Shown here in pieces: positions 15,054 to 18,167 of a DNA stretch of 18,167 nt. Each line of letters opens with the position of its first letter. Position 1 is the first letter of the stretch. The notes beneath the pieces are model-generated. The model ran no database searches. It saw only the letters and a program-made list of their open reading frames with translations, and was not told the origin of the DNA. Source of the DNA: UBA4655 sp964585575 (GTDB lineage Bacteria > Planctomycetota > Planctomycetia > Pirellulales > UBA1268); assembly GCA_964585575.1 (NCBI GenBank), contig CAZPEM010000060.1, positions 1 to 18,167 on the forward strand. Reading direction: 5' to 3'. The position numbers and the translations under genes are program-made.

Positions 15054-16223
15054 TCAGCGGGATTCCATCGAGCCGCGTCGCTCCAGATCCTCGAGGCGTC
15101 GCACGAGCGAATCGATCGCCTTGCGCATCTGCAAGATTTCCAGCCGCAGGGCTTCCCTGTCCGAGCCTGCTGCACCGCCGAACCTGTCGGCAGGGGCGGT
15201 CGCCCCAGGATTCACGGGCGTCGGACTCACCGTCGCGGAATTCCTCATCTCGGCATCCGTCATCGCGGCTGCGGTCTGCGCGGTGACGTTGACGAGCGAC
15301 ACGTCGGCGGCCCGCGATTCGCCTCCCGGCAGGATGTACTCGAGCTTCACCGGGCGATCCGTCGGTCCCTCGCTGACCAACTTCGTGAGCTCGGTCGGAG
15401 ATCGCACCGGCTGACGGTCGAACGCCACGATCACACTGCCCGTCGGCAGGCCGGCGCGGGAGGCGGGGAGGTCTTCCAGCAGGCCGACGACGAGTGCCCC
15501 GGTGGGCTCGGACAGGCTGTAGCGGGCTTGGGCGACCGGGTCCACGGGCACGGTCCTGACTCCCAGGGCCTTCTTGCCGCGGCTGTTCTCCGCCGGCGGC
15601 GTTCGGCTGGAGGGGAGCCTGCCGGTCGAGTCCGGCCACCGGTCCGGGGACGGCCTCGGCTCGGTAAACGCCGGCGTCGAAACGGATGGGGCCGCCGCAT
15701 CCGGCGGCTCTGGAATCGCAGCTGCGGCACCCTGGCCGGCGTCGAATGGGCCAGTAGTGGAAGGAAACGCAGAAGGAGCGGAAGCAGGCTGGCCAAAGGT
15801 CGACCGCGGCGCGGCTGCGGGACCATCAGCGACCAGCGTGACTTCCTCGACGACGCCGCCCCGGCCGATCGCGAACCGCACGTTGTCGCCCGGACCGATG
15901 GTTGCGATCGCCGCGGCGAATCTCTCGGCGTCGAGCGTCGGCTCGCCGTCGATCGCGAGCACCATGTCCTGCGGCCGTACGCCTGCTTTGGCAGCCGGAC
16001 CGGAGGGCTCGACCTCGACGACGACAAGCCGTCCGGGCACGAGCGAATCATCGATCGCGAGTCCCAGGCGGCCCGGGGGCCCGAGGGTTTTCGTGGAAGC
16101 GTCCTCACCGCGGCCGAGGCCGCACGGCAGGGACAGGGAGAAGATCAGGGCCACCACGGTGAGCCGAACGCTGCCGGGAAATCTCGGGCAAGAGCGGCCG
16201 CATGTGGCAAAATTCGTTGTCAT
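15054..16223 (-). CDS. Exported protein with two PDZ domains and a C-terminal coiled coil
   Basis: 389 residues from the ATG at 16221-16223. The N-terminal basic region and hydrophobic core (residues 17-36, SVRLTVVALIFSLSLPCGLG) look like a signal peptide; Cys34 could be a lipobox cysteine but the context is weak. PDZ domain 1 covers about 52-133 (GRLGLAIDD, then VEVEPSGPAAKAGVRPQDMV, then IDGEP). A Pro/Ala/Ser-rich linker covers about 135-215. PDZ domain 2 covers about 219-312 (ALGVRTVP, then LEDLPASRAGLPTGSVIVAFDRQPV). Residues 355-383 (DREALRLEILQMRKAIDSLV onward) form a heptad-like coiled coil. No protease or transglycosylase domain is present, so it is probably a periplasmic scaffold or adaptor. 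The frame is open further upstream to 16439, but that part crosses the divergent promoters. It is divergent from dnaA. Confidence 0.75.
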   Translation of the reverse strand: MTTNFATCGRSCPRFPGSVRLTVVALIFSLSLPCGLGRGEDASTKTLGPPGRLGLAIDDSLVPGRLVVVEVEPSGPAAKAGVRPQDMVLAIDGEPTLDAERFAAAIATIGPGDNVRFAIGRGGVVEEVTLVADGPAAAPRSTFGQPASAPSAFPSTTGPFDAGQGAAAAIPEPPDAAAPSVSTPAFTEPRPSPDRWPDSTGRLPSSRTPPAENSRGKKALGVRTVPVDPVAQARYSLSEPTGALVVGLLEDLPASRAGLPTGSVIVAFDRQPVRSPTELTKLVSEGPTDRPVKLEYILPGGESRAADVSLVNVTAQTAAAMTDAEMRNSATVSPTPVNPGATAPADRFGGAAGSDREALRLEILQMRKAIDSLVRRLEDLERRGSMESR

Positions 16224-16228
16224 TGGAG

Positions 16229-16263
16229 GCCCCGGGGCTTGTGACGTCGTCACGCAGCGCTGC
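16229..16263. promoter_or_regulatory. Three adjacent palindromes in the PDZ-gene leader
   Basis: GCCCCGGGGC (16229-16238, perfect), GTGACG-T-CGTCAC (16241-16253, six-base arms) and GCAGCGCTGC (16254-16263, perfect) follow one another with a two-base gap and no gap. They fill the space between the candidate -10 box and the ATG of the PDZ gene. They could be operators or a structured leader. Confidence 0.5.
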
Positions 16264-16264
16264 G

Positions 16265-16294
16265 AGTATACGTCGAGAACACGGGCTTCATCAA
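16265..16294 (-). promoter_or_regulatory. Candidate sigma-70-like promoter of the PDZ gene
   Basis: Minus-strand TTGATG (16289-16294) and TATACT (16265-16270) are spaced by 18 bases and match 4 of 6 and 5 of 6 consensus positions. Start of transcription would fall near 16258, giving a leader of about 35 bases. Confidence 0.5.
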
Positions 16295-16312
16295 AGGGGT
16301 CCGCTGGACAGG

Positions 16313-16321
16313 TTTTCCACC
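16313..16321 (+). promoter_or_regulatory. Weak DnaA-box-like site between divergent promoters
   Basis: TTTTCCACC differs from the relaxed DnaA box TTWTNCACA only at the last base. It lies upstream of dnaA, where an autoregulatory box would be expected. A single site with a mismatch is weak evidence. Confidence 0.25.
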
Positions 16322-16402
16322 GTGGACGTCCGTCGCTGTCGCAAAAAATGAATTGCGTTTGAACCGGTATGCGTCGCTGTTCCGTTGCGAACGCGTGGAG
16401 GT

Positions 16403-16430
16403 TTGACAGCACTGCCAGCACTCCTACAAT
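16403..16430 (+). promoter_or_regulatory. Sigma-70-type promoter of dnaA
   Basis: TTGACA (16403-16408) is a perfect -35 box and TACAAT (16425-16430) matches five of six -10 positions, with a 16-base spacer. Transcription would start near 16437, which rules out the upstream in-frame ATG at 16385 and leaves a leader of about 47 bases before the chosen dnaA start. Confidence 0.65.
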
Positions 16431-16483
16431 CCGCCTCACTCACGGAGTGGTGGCACGAGCCTCCGCGTTCGAAGGATCGTCCG

Positions 16484-18061
16484 ATGAGGAGGAACAACCG
16501 GCAGGGAAGCCGGGTCGGGCATGGATGCGAGACTGCGATGTCTTCGTGCGGGATTTCGATCGAATCGGAGCTCGTTGCGAGGATCGGGAGTCAGCGTTTC
16601 GAGGTTTGGTTCGGGGGCTCGTTGCGTCTCCGTCAGGTTGCGTGCGGCATCGTCGTCGAGTCGGGCGACGGGTTCGTGCTCGATTGGATTCGGAAGACTT
16701 TCCGGAGCGACTTGGAGGCGGTGGCAAGGGCGGTCTGCGGGCCGGAGGCTGGCGTGTTGTTTCGCTGCGACGATGCCGAGTCGATCACGCCCCCGCCGGC
16801 TGCCGCCGAAGCCCGTCCAGAAGCCGAAGTCCGCCCGCAAGAACCAGTAGCCGCGAAGCCAGTCACGCCGGAGCCGGCGGCGATGAATCGCGGTGAGCCC
16901 GCGGACCACGGTGCTGCTGCCATTGGTGCCACCGTCGTGCCGTCGAAGTCCGCCCAGCCCCGCGGGCGTGGGGCCAGCCGTGAGATCGACGGTGGTGGGG
17001 TGTCGGCGTCCGGGCCGGGGGCGCGGCGAGGGCCGCGGTTCGGCCCGTTCATCGCCGGTGAGAGCAACCGCATGGCGATCGCCGCGATCGATCTCTTGGT
17101 GCAGCGTCCCGGAGAGATTTCCCCGCTTCTGATCCAGGGGCCGAGCGGCGTGGGAAAGACGCACCTGCTCGAGCATTGCTGCCATCGTGCCCGCGAGCGG
17201 CATCCAGGCATCTCGGCCGTGTTCCTCTCGGCCGAGCAGTTCACAACGAGCTTTCTCCAGGCCCTCCACGGCGGCGGGCTCCCCGCCTTCCGCCGAAACT
17301 GCCGCAACGTCGATCTGCTCGTCATCGACGACCTGCAGTTCTTCGCCGGGAAGCGTGCGACCACGGTCGAATTTCAGCAGACCATCGACGCCCTCCAGAG
17401 ACAGGCCCGGCAGTTGGTGGTTTCCTGCGACCGCGACCTGTGTGACCTCGGCGACCTCGGAGACGACCTCGTCCAGAGGCTCTCCGGCGGCATGTCGGCC
17501 CGCATCGCTCCGCCCGATGCCGAGGTCCGCCGCGGCATTGTGCTCGCAATCGCCGACCGCAAGCGGATCGCCTTGCCGGACGACGTCGTCGAGTTCATCG
17601 TCACGCACATGACGAGAACCGCCCGGGAACTGGCCGGCGCCGTGAACCGGCTCGAGGCCACAAGCCACATGCTTGGCGTGCCCGTGACTCGGGGGCTCGC
17701 GGAGGAGGCCCTCGCCGATCTCGTGCGGGCGAGCGTCCGGAGCGTGCGGCTCGCCGACATCGAGCGGGCCGTCTGCTCCGCGTTCGGCCTCGAGTCGGGC
17801 TCGCTGCAGTCCTCCCGTCGGGCCAAGAGAGTCAACCACCCGCGGATGCTCGCGATGTTCCTGGCCCGCAAGCACACGCCCGCGGCCCTCACGGAGATCG
17901 GCAGCTACTTCGGTCGTCGCAGCCACTCCACCGTGATCTCCGCCCACAAGACCGTCGCGTCCTGGGTGTCGAGCCGCTCCACGCTCCAGATTGCCGACGC
18001 CCGCTGGGACGCCGACGAGGCGATCCGCCGCGTCGAGGACCTGCTCCGCACAGGCTCCTGA
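16484..18061 (+). CDS. dnaA: Chromosomal replication initiator DnaA
   Basis: 525 residues. Domain I is at about 25-98 (IGSQRFEVWFGG), domain II is a Pro/Ala/Arg-rich linker (100-186), domain III is the AAA+ ATPase (187-393) and domain IV binds DNA (about 420-495). Walker A is GPSGVGKT (219-226), Walker B is LLVIDDLQFF (278-287), the box VII arginine is probably Arg332 (QRLSGGM) and the sensor II arginine is Arg381 (RELAGAVNRL). The domain IV signature is EIGSYFGRRSHSTV (471-484), close to the usual GGRDHTTV. The ATG at 16484 was chosen for AAGGA seven bases upstream and its place after the promoter. ATG 16538, just before domain I, is the main alternative and has a poorer ribosome site. DnaA opens the origin in its ATP form. 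No dnaN start is seen in the remaining 106 bases. Confidence 0.93.
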   Translation: MRRNNRQGSRVGHGCETAMSSCGISIESELVARIGSQRFEVWFGGSLRLRQVACGIVVESGDGFVLDWIRKTFRSDLEAVARAVCGPEAGVLFRCDDAESITPPPAAAEARPEAEVRPQEPVAAKPVTPEPAAMNRGEPADHGAAAIGATVVPSKSAQPRGRGASREIDGGGVSASGPGARRGPRFGPFIAGESNRMAIAAIDLLVQRPGEISPLLIQGPSGVGKTHLLEHCCHRARERHPGISAVFLSAEQFTTSFLQALHGGGLPAFRRNCRNVDLLVIDDLQFFAGKRATTVEFQQTIDALQRQARQLVVSCDRDLCDLGDLGDDLVQRLSGGMSARIAPPDAEVRRGIVLAIADRKRIALPDDVVEFIVTHMTRTARELAGAVNRLEATSHMLGVPVTRGLAEEALADLVRASVRSVRLADIERAVCSAFGLESGSLQSSRRAKRVNHPRMLAMFLARKHTPAALTEIGSYFGRRSHSTVISAHKTVASWVSSRSTLQIADARWDADEAIRRVEDLLRTGS

Positions 18062-18062
18062 T

Positions 18063-18087
18063 CCCCGTGTGAACTGAAAGTTCGGGG
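18063..18087 (+). terminator. Imperfect stem-loop just after dnaA
   Basis: AACT (18072-18075) pairs with AGTT (18079-18082) around GAA, and CCCCG (18063-18067) pairs with CGGGG (18083-18087), leaving a four-base bulge. It starts two bases after the stop codon. No T-run follows, so it is only a weak terminator candidate. The remaining bases to the window end show only short repeats of GTTCGGGGCTG (18080-18090 and 18134-18144). Confidence 0.25.
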
Positions 18088-18167
18088 CTGGTCGTCTCCC
18101 GGGCACGGGCACCCCCTCACGGTCGACGCTGCTTGTTCGGGGCTGCCCTTCAGTCGGGCTGCTTGCC

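Noticed and set aside
16385..16483. Upstream start of dnaA at 16385
   Set aside because: It precedes the TTGACA/TACAAT promoter, so it would not be on the message; the added residues match no DnaA domain.
16436..18112. 558-residue frame antisense to dnaA
   Set aside because: DnaA motifs are complete on the plus strand and the antisense product has no recognisable domain.
18062..18167. Replication origin downstream of dnaA
   Set aside because: No DnaA-box cluster or AT-rich stretch is visible in the 106 bases available; only short GC-rich repeats are seen.
1..18167. Mobile element, CRISPR array, tRNA or rRNA genes
   Set aside because: No transposase or integrase motif, no regular spaced repeats, and no tRNA- or rRNA-like segment was found; nearly all bases are in recognisable genes.

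Overview
The window looks like chromosomal DNA of a GC-rich Gram-negative bacterium, most likely a planctomycete of the Pirellulales type. This rests on the high GC content by eye, GTG starts, a DnaA of divergent sequence, a very large AsmA-like envelope protein next to dapF, and the style of the MFS and PDZ proteins. The taxonomic call is an inference; there is no rRNA or tRNA here to prove it.

Left part (1-7099). The 3' end of a probable tilS gene on the plus strand meets an MFS transporter gene on the minus strand. A 249-base divergent region follows. A plus-strand operon then carries a 1071-residue AsmA-like protein, dapF (diaminopimelate epimerase) and a DUF374-type acyltransferase. The AsmA-like gene abuts dapF and dapF overlaps the acyltransferase gene by 4 bases, so the three probably serve envelope building: lipid transport or outer-membrane biogenesis, meso-diaminopimelate for peptidoglycan, and acyl transfer.

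Middle part (7122-14442). This is the most interesting region. On the minus strand, in transcription order, lie dabA (DUF2309, carbonic-anhydrase-like zinc site intact), a short NuoL-type subunit (DabB type), a NuoM-type subunit with altered channel residues, sbtA (sodium-dependent bicarbonate permease) and sbtB (PII-like regulator). The first four genes are joined by three 4-base ATGA/GTGA overlaps and sbtB follows after 61 bases. Two inorganic-carbon uptake systems that are known separately, the DAB energy-coupled CO2/bicarbonate trap and the Sbt bicarbonate transporter with its regulator, are thus built as one translationally coupled unit. The set has two antiporter-like subunits, which recalls the NdhD3-NdhF3-CupA arrangement of cyanobacterial NDH-1MS. 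No RuBisCO or carboxysome gene is visible.

Right part (14589-18167). Upstream of dabA on the same strand are a small secreted acidic protein and an exported protein with two PDZ domains. A short divergent region packed with palindromes holds back-to-back candidate promoters for the PDZ gene and for dnaA. dnaA runs almost to the end of the window. No IS element, CRISPR array, tRNA or rRNA gene was seen.
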